A stretch of 64,000 nt of DNA from Methanobacterium sp. GTDB lineage: Archaea > Methanobacteriota > Methanobacteria > Methanobacteriales > Methanobacteriaceae. The first letter of the stretch is position 1. Every line of letters starts with the position of its first letter. Of the stretch, positions 16,560 to 26,450 are shown one piece after another. The notes beneath the pieces are model-generated. The model worked only from the letters and a program-made list of their open reading frames with translations, did not search any database and had not been told where the DNA came from. The translations under genes were made by a program, and so were the position numbers. The stretch spans positions 310,001 through 374,000 of the forward strand of contig NZ_JBCFBO010000001.1 in assembly GCF_038562635.1 (NCBI RefSeq). The letters are read 5' to 3'.

Positions 16560-17150
16560 GTGGTAAAAGTTATTGGAGTTATAGGTAGCCCGCGGAAAAA
16601 TGGGAACACCGCATATCTAGTAGAAAAAGCACTGGAAGCTGCAAAAGAATTAGGAGCCGATGTTGAAAGTTTATACTTGGGAAATATGAAAATGGAACCC
16701 TGTAATGCATGTGATATATGTAAATTGACAGGTGAATGCCCAAAAGATGATGATGTAAATGGAATTCTTTCAAAACTTCAGGAAGCCCATGGAATAATCA
16801 TTGGAAGTCCAGTTTACTTTGGAACTGTAACAGCACAGCTTAAAATACTTATGGATAGATCAAGACCACTTCGAGCTGATTTTAAACTTAAAGACAAAAT
16901 CAGTGGCGCAATAACTGTGGGAGCATCCAGAAACGGAGGACAGGAAACTACATGTTCGGCCATACATAATTTCCTGCTTATTCAGGACGCTGTAATTGTA
17001 GGTGATGGTGCGCCTCTTGCGCACTACGGCGGAGCTGGAGCTGCAGGAGCTGCTGGCGATGTGCAAAATGATGACTATGGCATAGCAACATCAAAAAATT
17101 TAGGGAAAAGAGTAACTGAACTTGCCAAAAAAATTAACAATATTAATTAA
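16560..17150 (+). CDS. NADPH-dependent FMN reductase family protein
   Basis: A 196-aa flavodoxin-fold oxidoreductase. 'GVIGSPRKNGNTAYLVEKAL' (about residues 5-24) is the FMN phosphate loop. 'CNACDICKLTGECPKDDD' (about 49-66) gives the Cys motif found in the iron-sulfur flavoprotein family of methanogens. The spacing is compatible with a [4Fe-4S] cluster, as in Isf proteins. It would pass electrons between ferredoxin-like carriers and other acceptors or oxygen species. The start is GTG at 16560, seven bases after a GGAGG site. An Ala/Gly-rich loop lies near residue 160. It is a monocistronic unit. Confidence 0.85.
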   Translation: MVKVIGVIGSPRKNGNTAYLVEKALEAAKELGADVESLYLGNMKMEPCNACDICKLTGECPKDDDVNGILSKLQEAHGIIIGSPVYFGTVTAQLKILMDRSRPLRADFKLKDKISGAITVGASRNGGQETTCSAIHNFLLIQDAVIVGDGAPLAHYGGAGAAGAAGDVQNDDYGIATSKNLGKRVTELAKKINNIN

Positions 17151-17345
17151 ATATCAAATAAATTAGTGAACTGTTCAATTTTATTACTATTTTTTTTAAA
17201 AGATGCAAAAATTGTCTAGAAAAAGGAAATATTTCACCTACATTAACCACTCATTTTATTTATTAGTGCATATAATATTATTTTATCATATATTTATGCC
17301 CAACAAAACGACCAAATGGCAATATTTTCATTGGAGAAAACTGCA

Positions 17346-18119
17346 ATGACATTGAATGATCTTCAGATAAAAAATTTATCCCCTTCAAATAGAAATTTGG
17401 AAGATAAAATGGATCAAAATTCAAAAAAATCCAATAATTCCCATAATAATTGGAATATATATGTGGTTATGCCGGCATATAATGAAAGTAAGACTATAAA
17501 AAAAGTTATAGAAGATCTTAAACAAAGAAATTTAAACATGGTCATTATAGACGATGGATCTCATGACAAAACATATAAAATAGCTGAAAATTCTGTTTAT
17601 GACCATGGGTTCATTTACAGGCATGTAATAAATAGAGGATTAGGTGCTGCGCTTGAAACTGGAATAAAAGCAGCGCTGGCAAAGAATGCAGATATAATAG
17701 TAACATTCGATGCAGATGGGCAGCATAATCCCGATGATATAATTCCAGTATGCAAACCAATCATGGAAAAGAGAGCAGACATTGTAATAGGAACAAGAAA
17801 TTTTAATGAGATGCCTGCTTCTAAAAAATTTGGAAATACCGTTATGAACATAATAACGCGTATTTTTTACGGAATTCATGTAAATGACTCTCAATCAGGT
17901 TTACGAGCTTTCAACAGAAAAGCTGCTAAAGTTCTAGATATAAACTCAAGAGGTTATGGAGTATCTTCTGAGATAATAGGTGAAATTAAAAAATATAACT
18001 TAAAAGTAGAAGAAGTTGAAATCGAAACCATTTATACTGATTATTCCATGTCAAAAGGTACAAATTTAATAGTAGGTCTCAAAATACTTGCTAAATTAAT
18101 AATAGGCATTCTAAAATAA
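17346..18119 (+). CDS. GT2 glycosyltransferase, dolichyl-phosphate hexose synthase type
   Basis: GT-A fold enzyme that would transfer a hexose from a nucleotide sugar to a polyprenyl phosphate. Motifs: 'VVMPAYNESKTI' starts the domain, 'VIIDDGSHDKT' follows, and the DxD is in 'VTFDADGQHNPDD'. 'NDSQSGLRAFNRKA' is typical of the DPM1/DPG synthase branch. No membrane segments follow, so it is the soluble short form. An earlier ATG at 17316 lies where a TATA-like TATTTATG near 17290 would place the transcription start. ATG 17346 has GGAG nine bases upstream and is preferred. It begins the GT2-DUF2304-GT4 unit. Confidence 0.85.
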   Translation: MTLNDLQIKNLSPSNRNLEDKMDQNSKKSNNSHNNWNIYVVMPAYNESKTIKKVIEDLKQRNLNMVIIDDGSHDKTYKIAENSVYDHGFIYRHVINRGLGAALETGIKAALAKNADIIVTFDADGQHNPDDIIPVCKPIMEKRADIVIGTRNFNEMPASKKFGNTVMNIITRIFYGIHVNDSQSGLRAFNRKAAKVLDINSRGYGVSSEIIGEIKKYNLKVEEVEIETIYTDYSMSKGTNLIVGLKILAKLIIGILK

Positions 18120-18154
18120 TATTGAAGATTAAATAACATACAGGCGGTGCACAA

Positions 18155-18553
18155 ATGATATATCAAGATGTAGGAGCACTTATGGGAATAATTGCCATAA
18201 TTATTGCAATTTTAAGGCTTAAAAATGGTAAAATGTCATTAGGGATGGCTTTCCTGTGGATTTTAATTTGGTTAATTGTTATATGGGTATCTATATTTCC
18301 TAACTCAACAAACATATTTGCTAGTCTGACAGGAATAGGCAGGGGATTAGATTTAGTCCTAATAGTAGCACTTATTGTGGGTTACTATCTTATTTTTAAG
18401 ATGTACGGCATGATAGAAAATATGGATAAAGAAATAACATTACTTGTAAGAGAAATTGCGCTCCAAAGAGGCAATTTAAAGGAAAAAATAGATGAGGAAT
18501 ACTCAGCAAATCCAGACTCAACAGACGAAAAGAGTAAAACCAGATCAAAATAA
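18155..18553 (+). CDS. DUF2304 family small membrane protein
   Basis: A 132-aa protein with three membrane segments (about residues 5-20, 30-48 and 66-85) and a charged cytoplasmic C-terminal helix. This layout matches DUF2304, found next to DPM-like GT2 genes in many archaeal and bacterial glycan loci. It is thought to assist the neighbouring transferase, but its activity is not established. The start follows a GGCGGTG site. It sits 35 bp after the GT2 gene, in the same direction. Confidence 0.8.
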   Translation: MIYQDVGALMGIIAIIIAILRLKNGKMSLGMAFLWILIWLIVIWVSIFPNSTNIFASLTGIGRGLDLVLIVALIVGYYLIFKMYGMIENMDKEITLLVREIALQRGNLKEKIDEEYSANPDSTDEKSKTRSK

Positions 18554-18615
18554 ACTCATTTATTTTTAGAAATCCAATTAATTCTTTACAGATTTAATCA
18601 ACCAGAGAGAACATT

Positions 18616-19794
18616 ATGAAAATAGGATACTTCATCAGCCATTTTCCATACGTAGACCTCGTCAACGATGCAACTTATAACAAAGAATATGCCCATGGAG
18701 GTACTGAAATCGCTGCTTACCAGTTAGCGCGCAATATAGCAGAAATAGATGATGTAGAGATTTTTACAACATCCATCAATTCTAAAGATTCCATTGAAAC
18801 TTCAGAAAATATGTTAATACACAGATACAGTACCTTTTTAAAAATTGCAAGCGCTAACTTATCATTTAAAATTTTATACAAACCTTTAAGCTGTAAAATA
18901 GACATTGCTCATGCTCATTATAACATGCCCTACTCTGACTATTCTGCACTTAGATATGCAAAAAAAAATAAAGTACCATTTGTGGTTACATACCACGCCG
19001 ATGCACAGGAAAGTGGAGGAAATCCAATCCGCAACTGGGCGCAAATGATCTACAATAGATCCCTCCTTAAAAATGTTTTAAATGGTGCAGATGTAATAAT
19101 TGCCACATCAAAGTCGTATATAGATGAATCTAAGTTTTTAGGAGATTACAGGGACAAAATTGAAGTAATACCTAATGGAATAAACCTGGAAGAATTTGAT
19201 ATTAAGCTCAGGAAAGAAGAATGCAGAGATAAATTGGGCCTGCCGCATGATAAAAAAATAATACTGTTTTTTGGAAATATTGTTGCATATAAAGGTCCCC
19301 ATATCTTATTAAAAGCTTTTTCAAAGGTAAAAAGTCAGTTTAAAAATGTAAAACTTGTTTTTGCAGGAAGAGGTGAAATGCAGGAAGAACTTACAAAATT
19401 AGCTGCTGAATTAGGTATAAAAAATGATATTATGTTTACAGGATATGTGGATGAAGGGCTGAAACCATTTTATTACAAGTGTGCAGACATATTCTGCCTT
19501 CCTTCAATCACCATGGCTGAAGCATTTGGAATTGTAAATTTAGAAGCTATGGCTTGCGGTATTCCTGTTATATCTTCTAAACTTGGAGGAATTCCAGATG
19601 TTGTTGTTGATAGAGAAACAGGACTTCTTGTTAACCCAGAAGATGAAGAATCACTGGCAGAGTCCCTAATATTTTTACTTGAAAATGATGATATAGCTAG
19701 AAAAATGGGCGATAACGGTAAAAAGAAAGTTGAAGAATATTCCTGGAAAAAGATAGCAGAAAAAACACAAGGGATTTATGAAAGGTTAATTTAA
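18616..19794 (+). CDS. GT4 family glycosyltransferase
   Basis: GT-B retaining glycosyltransferase of 392 aa, probably adding a sugar to a lipid-linked glycan on the cytoplasmic face. The N-terminal domain begins with 'MKIGYFISHFPYV' and contains 'AHGGTEIAAYQLA'. The C-terminal donor domain has 'LFFGNIVAYKGPHIL' and the E-x7-E motif 'EAFGIVNLEAMACG' near residue 310. It is third in the unit after GT2 and DUF2304. Its end converges on the oppositely oriented GT2 gene, only 4 bp away. The sugar cannot be predicted. Confidence 0.9.
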   Translation: MKIGYFISHFPYVDLVNDATYNKEYAHGGTEIAAYQLARNIAEIDDVEIFTTSINSKDSIETSENMLIHRYSTFLKIASANLSFKILYKPLSCKIDIAHAHYNMPYSDYSALRYAKKNKVPFVVTYHADAQESGGNPIRNWAQMIYNRSLLKNVLNGADVIIATSKSYIDESKFLGDYRDKIEVIPNGINLEEFDIKLRKEECRDKLGLPHDKKIILFFGNIVAYKGPHILLKAFSKVKSQFKNVKLVFAGRGEMQEELTKLAAELGIKNDIMFTGYVDEGLKPFYYKCADIFCLPSITMAEAFGIVNLEAMACGIPVISSKLGGIPDVVVDRETGLLVNPEDEESLAESLIFLLENDDIARKMGDNGKKKVEEYSWKKIAEKTQGIYERLI

Positions 19795-19798
19795 ATGG

Positions 19799-20827
19799 TT
19801 ATGCTCTCAGAATTTTAATTCCATCTTTAGTTGCACTTAAAAATGATTTATAACGTCTTAAATTCTTAAAATATATCAAATCAATAGCACTGATAAGCCA
19901 GAAGTCAAAAACAAAGAAATATAATAAGAATGATAAAGTTTGCAAGTTATTGCTATATTTTTTAACAAATAAAAACCTATTTTTAGTTTCTAGATAGTCC
20001 ACAAACAAATTGGTGTTTCTATTAGTGGAACCACCTATTTTATGCCACATTTTCGATTTAAAAGCATAAACCGATTTCCAACCGCTGATATAACCCCTTA
20101 TAGCCCAATCATTCTCTTCTCTATAAGAAATATATTCTTTATCTAATAGGCCTATATCTTTAAGCATTCGTGCCCTTGCAAGTAAACAGCACCCATGGAT
20201 GTAGTCAACCTCTTGATTTGCATCATATTGTCCTTTATCAATTTCTTTGTAACCAATATGGCTTGGTTTAAATTTCCATAAATTCTGTTTTCCTCCAGCG
20301 AAATTTATAATATCTTTTCTTCCTTTGTAATCATAATAATAAACTTTTGGCCCTACAAACCCAATTTGAGAGTCATCTTCTGCAACTTTTACTAATTCAT
20401 TTAAAAAACAATTATCAACAACAGTATCATTGTTTAAAAGCAAAATATAATCCGAATTTAAAATATCTAAAGCATACCTAATTCCAATATTGTTCCCCTC
20501 AGTAAATCCATAATTTTTATCATTTTCGATAAGAATCAGTTCCTTGTTCATATAGTGTTCATCCTTCAGGGATTCTATTTCATGTTTTAGATATTCTTTA
20601 AACTTAATTGGCTTATTTTCGCTATAATCAAAAAAGGGAGAGTTTACTTTTATTTTACCCTTTAAATATCCTTTGATCTTTTCTAAAGATTCATCATTTG
20701 ATGCATTGTCAAGGAGAATGATGTTATAATTGGGATACTTAATTTTGTAAACTGATTCTAAACATTCTAATGTATCTTTCCATCCATTCCAGTTAAGAAT
20801 GACAATAGAAACGTGAGGATAATTCAT
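19799..20827 (-). CDS. GT2 family glycosyltransferase (rhamnosyltransferase-like)
   Basis: A 342-aa GT-A enzyme. 'VSIVILNWNGWKDTLECLES' begins the domain (from residue 6), with 'IILLDNASNDES' next. The DxD-equivalent is 'LLLNNDTVVDN' near residue 133, and 'YREENDWAIRG' is the catalytic ED-type segment. A C-terminal hydrophobic stretch ('LSFLLYFFVFDFWLISAIDLIY') could bind the membrane. Family members of this type are often annotated as rhamnosyl- or GlcNAc-transferases. It is the paralog of the intact GT2 at 39.6-40.7 kb and of the pseudogene at 37.9-38.9 kb. It is probably co-transcribed with the gene upstream (gap 15 bp). Confidence 0.88.
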   Translation of the reverse strand: MNYPHVSIVILNWNGWKDTLECLESVYKIKYPNYNIILLDNASNDESLEKIKGYLKGKIKVNSPFFDYSENKPIKFKEYLKHEIESLKDEHYMNKELILIENDKNYGFTEGNNIGIRYALDILNSDYILLLNNDTVVDNCFLNELVKVAEDDSQIGFVGPKVYYYDYKGRKDIINFAGGKQNLWKFKPSHIGYKEIDKGQYDANQEVDYIHGCCLLARARMLKDIGLLDKEYISYREENDWAIRGYISGWKSVYAFKSKMWHKIGGSTNRNTNLFVDYLETKNRFLFVKKYSNNLQTLSFLLYFFVFDFWLISAIDLIYFKNLRRYKSFLSATKDGIKILRA

Positions 20828-20842
20828 AAGATGCCTTCCATT

Positions 20843-21574
20843 TTAAAATTTCTTTTTAAACTTTGTCCAGTAAAAAATCGATCTTTGAAAAATTTTTTGT
20901 ATACTTAAAGGATATTCTGAATCCCAGTTTCCCATGGTAGTATAAACCATTTTATAGTTTTTTCTATGTTTATTCAATAATTTTTTTAATATACTATAAT
21001 ATTCCTTTGAAAAGGAGTCTCCTGCAGATTTATGATATATCGAAGCTGGAACTACATAAACATCCCGTCCCTTCTCATTAACGCTTAAACTATAATCTAC
21101 AGCATATAAATGCCAACCATTACATACTTCTTCGTCGAATGGAACCATATCAAAAACATTTTTTGGTATTATAAAAAGACATTCATCAAGTGTTTGCACT
21201 TTAACAGGCGTGTCGATTTGTATTTTTCCAGAAAACTTTGGAGGTATTCCTTCTTTGATATTACTTATAATTACCTTTTCTTTAGATTTTCCTGCGACTC
21301 CTGCAATACCTAAATTTGATATAGGATCTAAAATTAGTTCTAAATCATTTAAAAACGTGTTTGAACATAGATCTACATCTTGATGTGTAAAAATTATATA
21401 TTTACCTTTTGCTTTTTTACCTTCTTGATTAAATGCTTCTGCAGCTGATTTAAACTTTTTTTGAGTGTTATCAATTAATATAAGTTCATAATTAGTAGTT
21501 TGACTATTCAGGCTTTTGAGTAAATAATCATTTAAAATTTCTTCATTATTATACACGCAAACTATTGAAAAAAT
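20843..21574 (-). CDS. GT2-like glycosyltransferase with probable ATT start
   Basis: A short GT-A domain protein of about 243 aa. 'FSIVCVYNNEEILNDYLLKS' is the normal N-terminal strand and loop, 'LILIDNT' follows, and the DxD-equivalent is 'FTHQDVDLCSN'. The first conventional start (GTG 21556) would delete the first beta strand. Upstream of it lie only GGT GGA ATA ATT TTT TCA ATA GTT TGC after an in-frame TGA at 21584-21586. A strong GAGGTG site (21580-21585) is five bases before ATT 21574, which restores the family N-terminus. I therefore place the start at ATT. The acceptor is unknown. Confidence 0.75.
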   Translation of the reverse strand: MFSIVCVYNNEEILNDYLLKSLNSQTTNYELILIDNTQKKFKSAAEAFNQEGKKAKGKYIIFTHQDVDLCSNTFLNDLELILDPISNLGIAGVAGKSKEKVIISNIKEGIPPKFSGKIQIDTPVKVQTLDECLFIIPKNVFDMVPFDEEVCNGWHLYAVDYSLSVNEKGRDVYVVPASIYHKSAGDSFSKEYYSILKKLLNKHRKNYKMVYTTMGNWDSEYPLSIQKIFQRSIFYWTKFKKKF

Positions 21575-21615
21575 TATTCCACCTCAAAATGATTATATAA
21601 AATCAATTTAATTGT

Positions 21616-23052
21616 TTATTTCCTTTTTATGATTTGTTTAAATAAGTACCTATCCATATCATCAATTCCGTTAATTAAGTATAATACTGCCAGATATGCT
21701 AAAACAGCAAAAGGTGCTAAAATTAACAAATTAATGATCTTGAAATATATAAGGAGTACGCTCATAACAAGAGTACTGACTGTTACTTTTAATAATATTT
21801 CATTAATTCTATTTTTAGATACTCCAAAACCAAATTTATATCCGATCATAATGGCACTGCCCACAAGAATGGCTTCTGTCACTACTGTTGCAATACTGGC
21901 CCCCACATAACTAAGCGTTGGAATTAAAATTAAGTTAAGTGCAATATTTACAACTACACATACTGCTGAAATCTTGGTAATTATTAACTGCCTGTTTGTA
22001 GCCTCTAATAGCCTAATAAATGCTGCCCCAATGAAAGTAAAAACTGTGGTCCATATAAGTATCTGCAGAGCAATGATTGATCTTTGATATCCATAACCAA
22101 ATATCAAAATTATAATATTATCTGCTAAAATTGTAACAGCTGCTCCCATTGGAATTCCAGTTACAACCATTAATTTAAAATATTTTTCAGTGATTAAGTT
22201 CAATGAATCTCGTGAAGAGAGATGAAATTGTGACATTGATGGGAAAAGAGTGGTATTAATGGTAATTGGGACATACAGCAAAGCAAGAATCAACCTGTAC
22301 GCTGCATTATACCAGCCTACTACCTCGTTCCCTTGAAATAATGAGAGCATAACCGAGTCTATATATGTATATACCATACCTGAAATTCCTGTTAATCCAA
22401 AGGGTAATGCTTCTTTTATTGCAGATTTCCAAAAACTCCAGTTAAGTTGCATTTTGTAAGGTGGAAATTTCCAGATATAAACAAGAAAAATATAGATCAA
22501 ACTAATTACACTGGATATAAAAAATATAAAAGCAAATCCTAAAACACTGAAACCATAGTATATTCCAATGATAACACCTGCAAATAATAAGACATTGGTT
22601 AATACCTGCCCGATTGATTGATATTCTATTTCTTCATAAGCCTGGAATAGGGAATTAAAAATTCCATAAAATGAAGTTAATATGCTGTACAATGCAACAA
22701 AGTAAACAACATTTATAACTTCCTGAGGATAACCCATTAAATTTATAACTACTGCCACAAGTCCGAATGTCAAAGCAGCTAAAATTAGCTTAATTAATAC
22801 TATATTACTGAAGTATCTGCCTGTTAAAGATTTATCCCGCGCTATTTCTCTAACGGTTAAAGTGTTTAAACCTAAATCTGCCAGTATACTGAATATACCC
22901 GTAAATGCAAGAGCAAATGATAAAATTCCATAACCATCAGCCCCGAGATAGCGGGCTATATAGATCATATAAAAAAATGCAAATATATAACTTATAATTT
23001 GAGAAACAAATAAAAATACGGTATTTTTAGCTATTTTACGGGCTTTACTCAT
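21616..23052 (-). CDS. Wzx-like lipid-linked oligosaccharide flippase (copy 1)
   Basis: A 478-aa integral membrane protein with about 14 hydrophobic segments. The N-terminal 'KARKIAKNTVFLFVSQIISYIFAFFYMIYIARYLG' region is characteristic of the polysaccharide biosynthesis/MATE-like flippases. It would turn polyprenyl-linked sugars from the cytoplasmic to the outer face. It begins the minus-strand unit with the two GT2 genes downstream. A second, related flippase of nearly equal length lies at 34.6 kb; both share 'ARYLG..G' and 'EAxL..G' type segments. The two may serve different glycans. Confidence 0.9.
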   Translation of the reverse strand: MSKARKIAKNTVFLFVSQIISYIFAFFYMIYIARYLGADGYGILSFALAFTGIFSILADLGLNTLTVREIARDKSLTGRYFSNIVLIKLILAALTFGLVAVVINLMGYPQEVINVVYFVALYSILTSFYGIFNSLFQAYEEIEYQSIGQVLTNVLLFAGVIIGIYYGFSVLGFAFIFFISSVISLIYIFLVYIWKFPPYKMQLNWSFWKSAIKEALPFGLTGISGMVYTYIDSVMLSLFQGNEVVGWYNAAYRLILALLYVPITINTTLFPSMSQFHLSSRDSLNLITEKYFKLMVVTGIPMGAAVTILADNIIILIFGYGYQRSIIALQILIWTTVFTFIGAAFIRLLEATNRQLIITKISAVCVVVNIALNLILIPTLSYVGASIATVVTEAILVGSAIMIGYKFGFGVSKNRINEILLKVTVSTLVMSVLLIYFKIINLLILAPFAVLAYLAVLYLINGIDDMDRYLFKQIIKRK

Positions 23053-23396
23053 ATTTAATCTCTCTTTTTAATTTAGTTATAAACCTACAAATTAAAATAT
23101 TAAATTTGATTTTATCACATATAAATTACTAAACTTTAGTAAAAATCTGTTATTTATGATTTATCTGAGCAATGATATTATCACTTTTAAGACATTATAA
23201 AATTATTCAACTCCATTGAAAGTTATATTAGTTAATATCCATTTAAATTCACCTAGTTTTTGTTTTTTTCTCCCAATTAATTCAAGTATTCTTAATAAGT
23301 TAACTGGACTTATCCAAGCATAATTATAAATAATAATAAAATAATAATATTTAGTAGTTACTTAATAACATTAATAAATTATACTTGGTGTAAATC
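23053..23396. other. Divergent AT-rich promoter region
   Basis: About 340 bp between the flippase (minus) and a GT4 gene (plus). It is very AT-rich with TATA-like stretches near the right gene. I see no repeat, RNA or coding feature. Confidence 0.4.
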
Positions 23397-24503
23397 ATGG
23401 ATATTGGAATAGTTCACCCCGAATTAATCTATCCCCGCGGTGCAGAAAAACAGGTATGTAAATTAAGTTACTATCTAAATAAAATGGGGCATGATGTTAC
23501 AATATATACATTTGAGAAGAAAGAAACATGTGTTTTCAATTCATTACTTGAAAATATAGAAATTATTTCTTTAAATGAAAAATGGATTTCTGGTCCATTC
23601 TACAGTTATAATTTAGTTAGATGGCACAGTTTAATTAAGAAATTAAGCGAAAAAATTAAAGAACATGACATTATAAATGCACACAACCATCCTGCTCAAT
23701 GGATATCAAAATATACCGATATACCAACAGTATGGACATGTAATGAACCATATCAACACAATATTTCCAGTTATATGAAAAAAATGTATTCTGCCCACAG
23801 TTTAATAGATAGAAAACTAACAAGGAGCACTAAATTAATATTGTCATTGAGTAACAGGATAAAAGAGCTCATCAAAATGAGATATCCAGATAAAAAAGTG
23901 GACATCAGCTACTCTGGTGCGGACCTGGATCATGAAGTTAAACATGAAACTAACGAATATTTTGACACCATATTCGTGGGGCCTATACAGCCCCAAAAAC
24001 GCCCCTTTGATATAATAAAAGCATTTTCTTCAATCGATGGAAATATAGAAAATGTAAGGTTACATTTTGTTGGAAATACAACCAGTTTAATTTCTAAAAG
24101 AATGAAAAATGAAATGATAAAATATGCTTCAAAAAATGATATTGAAACTATTTTTTATGGTTCAGTTCCAAATGATAAATTATATGAACTTTATAACATT
24201 GCAGATATATCTATTTTCGTATCTGAAGCAGAACCATGGGGAATATTCCCATTAGAAACTATATTAGGTGGGATACCAACTATAATATCGGATCAATGTG
24301 GAATAAAAGATATTTTACCAGATGATAATCCTGTTGTAGAAACTGGAAATATCAAGCAATTAGCTGATAAAATAATGGAGATTAAGAATAATTACCATGA
24401 ATATAAACATAGAACAGTTAAAACTTCAAAAATGGTCTCAAAAAAATATTCTTGGGAAGCTTACAGCAGGAGAATGGAAAATATTTTAAAACAATGTAGT
24501 TAA
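23397..24503 (+). CDS. GT4 family glycosyltransferase
   Basis: A 368-aa GT-B enzyme. The N-terminal 'MDIGIVHPELIYPRGAEKQVCKLSYYL' domain binds the acceptor. The donor domain has 'FVGPIQPQKRPFDIIKAF' and the E-x7-E-like 'EAEPWGIFPLETILGG' near residue 278. Codon use is as AT-rich as the neighbours, with no sign of recent transfer. It is followed at 175 bp by a GT2 gene in the same direction, which probably acts in the same pathway. The nucleotide-sugar donor is not predictable. Confidence 0.88.
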   Translation: MDIGIVHPELIYPRGAEKQVCKLSYYLNKMGHDVTIYTFEKKETCVFNSLLENIEIISLNEKWISGPFYSYNLVRWHSLIKKLSEKIKEHDIINAHNHPAQWISKYTDIPTVWTCNEPYQHNISSYMKKMYSAHSLIDRKLTRSTKLILSLSNRIKELIKMRYPDKKVDISYSGADLDHEVKHETNEYFDTIFVGPIQPQKRPFDIIKAFSSIDGNIENVRLHFVGNTTSLISKRMKNEMIKYASKNDIETIFYGSVPNDKLYELYNIADISIFVSEAEPWGIFPLETILGGIPTIISDQCGIKDILPDDNPVVETGNIKQLADKIMEIKNNYHEYKHRTVKTSKMVSKKYSWEAYSRRMENILKQCS

Positions 24504-24677
24504 TCAAATTTATTTAATAACAGTGAAATATTCTTATAAGTTAAATACAATCTATTTTTAGTTGATTAATAAGCAAAGTAATTCAATACAAATTATTTAA
24601 GCTTCTTATTATATATTTACCAGCCCAGTGGATTTAATATATAAATTAAAGTACAAATAACAATATCCAATAATATA

Positions 24678-25700
24678 GTGAATAAAATGTCAATTTTAAT
24701 AACAGTAGGAATAGTTGCCAAAAATGAGGAAAAATATATTGAAGAAACCTTAAGAGGCATCATAAACCAGAGCATAAATACTTCATTAATTGAAATAATT
24801 GTTGTAGACGGCAATTCCTTTGATAGAACGCGTGAAATTGCAGAAAATATTTTAAGCATGTCAAATGTAAAGTATAAAGTTTTAAATGAAAAAGATTTTG
24901 GTTTCTATGGCCTGTGTTTTTCAAGAAATCTTGTAATTGATAATTCAAGCAAAACCACCAAATATATTGCTTATACAGATGCAGACTGTATTGTTGATAA
25001 AAATTGGCTTAAAATGCTGTACCAGCATATCGAGAAAAGTGGAGACGACATTGCAGGCGCTGGAGGCCCAAGACTGGTATCCCCAACAGAAGATAAAAAA
25101 GAACTTGTAATAAACAATTTTTTAACCTCAAATATTGCATCTGGAGGAAATCCAGCTTTTTCTAAAAGAAATGTTGCGTATTTAGACAGTATTCCCAACT
25201 ACAATTCAATTTACAAAAAGGATATAATATCCAGATTTAGATATGACGACAGTCTAATCATCTCAGATGATAATGAATTGAATTTAAGACTTAAAAAAGC
25301 AGGGTACAACTTCATCTATGCTGGAGACGCTGAAGTCTACCACCGCGAAACAAATTCCATAATTGAATTTGGAAAAAATATGAGGAATTATGGTGTAAAT
25401 ATAACAAATACCATAAAAAAACATAGATTATTTAAAATTAAACCTTTTCTATCCTTAATATTCGTGTTATACCTTATTTTTTTAGTCCCATTATATTTAA
25501 TAGTAGGGTTGATTATTTTAATTCCACTTATACTCTATTTCATATTTGCAGTCATAATATTTGCAGAAATTATTTACAAAACAAAAACCATTTACTCTTT
25601 GATAATTTTTGTTTTATTGCCGGTTCAACACATCTCATATGCATATGGAATGATCTATAATTTCTTATTTGTTAGACCCGTGCGTAGAAACGGTAATTAA
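24678..25700 (+). CDS. Membrane-associated GT2 glycosyltransferase
   Basis: A 340-aa protein with an N-terminal GT-A domain ('ITVGIVAKNEEKYIEETLRG'). The DxD is in 'AYTDADCIVDKNWLK' near residue 100, and an ED/QxxRW-like region 'LIISDDNELNLRLKKAGY' lies near residue 195. Three hydrophobic segments at the C-terminus (about 255-325) anchor it. This is the layout of membrane GT2 enzymes that elongate or initiate surface polysaccharides. It is downstream of the GT4 gene. The start ATG at 24678 has no strong Shine-Dalgarno site. Confidence 0.88.
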   Translation: MNKMSILITVGIVAKNEEKYIEETLRGIINQSINTSLIEIIVVDGNSFDRTREIAENILSMSNVKYKVLNEKDFGFYGLCFSRNLVIDNSSKTTKYIAYTDADCIVDKNWLKMLYQHIEKSGDDIAGAGGPRLVSPTEDKKELVINNFLTSNIASGGNPAFSKRNVAYLDSIPNYNSIYKKDIISRFRYDDSLIISDDNELNLRLKKAGYNFIYAGDAEVYHRETNSIIEFGKNMRNYGVNITNTIKKHRLFKIKPFLSLIFVLYLIFLVPLYLIVGLIILIPLILYFIFAVIIFAEIIYKTKTIYSLIIFVLLPVQHISYAYGMIYNFLFVRPVRRNGN

Positions 25701-25912
25701 ATTCTAAAATATTCATTTAAAACTTATTTATATACTTTTAATTTAGGATAGGCTTCATTATATCCTATGAAGAATAATTTATAATTCTTAATTTATTGCG
25801 TGAAAAAAATAGTGGATTAAATATAAAACATACGTAGGATAATATTTCTTATCTTTAACTTCAAAGAAAATGAACTTAATAAAACAAAAAATACGCTAAT
25901 AGAGGGAAAATT

Positions 25913-26191
25913 ATGGAAAGAATTTTTGAAGATGAAAATTTTGATGATGCCTATCAAAAGGTTATCAACCTAACTGGAGGCATTATATCAATGAGAGAAA
26001 AGGAAAGGCTTGCTGAAATATTTGAAATAGAAAATTCATTGATAATTACAGTTGATTTCCTAAAAAGAGAGATATATGCAGAATTTGTGGAAGACAATCC
26101 CAAGAATTATGCCATTATTAAAAAACAGTTAGCTGATTCAAAAAGGATAGTAGGGGACTTAAATTTAAAATTTATTGATATTTTCAACTGA
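25913..26191 (+). CDS. Small acidic hypothetical protein
   Basis: A 92-aa soluble protein rich in Glu, Asp, Lys and Ile, with no membrane segment, cysteine or known motif. The predicted structure alternates helix and strand ('SLIITVDFLKREIYAEFVE' in the middle). The ATG follows a GAGGG site by five bases, which supports translation. It stands alone between the glycan genes and the iron-sulfur gene. I do not recognise the family. Confidence 0.6.
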   Translation: MERIFEDENFDDAYQKVINLTGGIISMREKERLAEIFEIENSLIITVDFLKREIYAEFVEDNPKNYAIIKKQLADSKRIVGDLNLKFIDIFN

Positions 26192-26255
26192 AAATACAAT
26201 TAGTCCCTAAAAAACTTATTAATTAAAAAATCATTGACTTAATCAATTAAATGGT

Positions 26256-26286
26256 ACTGTTAGAAATCAAAGTCTTTAAATCTAAA
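26256..26286 (+). repeat. Dispersed imperfect inverted repeat, copy 2
   Basis: ACTGTTAGAAATCAAAG followed by TTTAAATCTAAA, matching the copy at 4391-4424 at most positions. The inverted arms (TAGA-AA-TCAA / TTTA-AA-TCTA) are weaker here. It lies in the non-coding spacer upstream of the CCG iron-sulfur gene. Confidence 0.5.
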
Positions 26287-26450
26287 ATATATTCTACAAA
26301 AACAATAAAAATTTTGATCATTTACAATATTTTTTTTGTTCAATAATTATTTAATCAATGATCACCTAATGACTATACAATAACAAAAATATAATAATAG
26401 CTCCCTACTGATTTTATACCAAGATTAATGCTAAGAACATTGTGAGTAAA

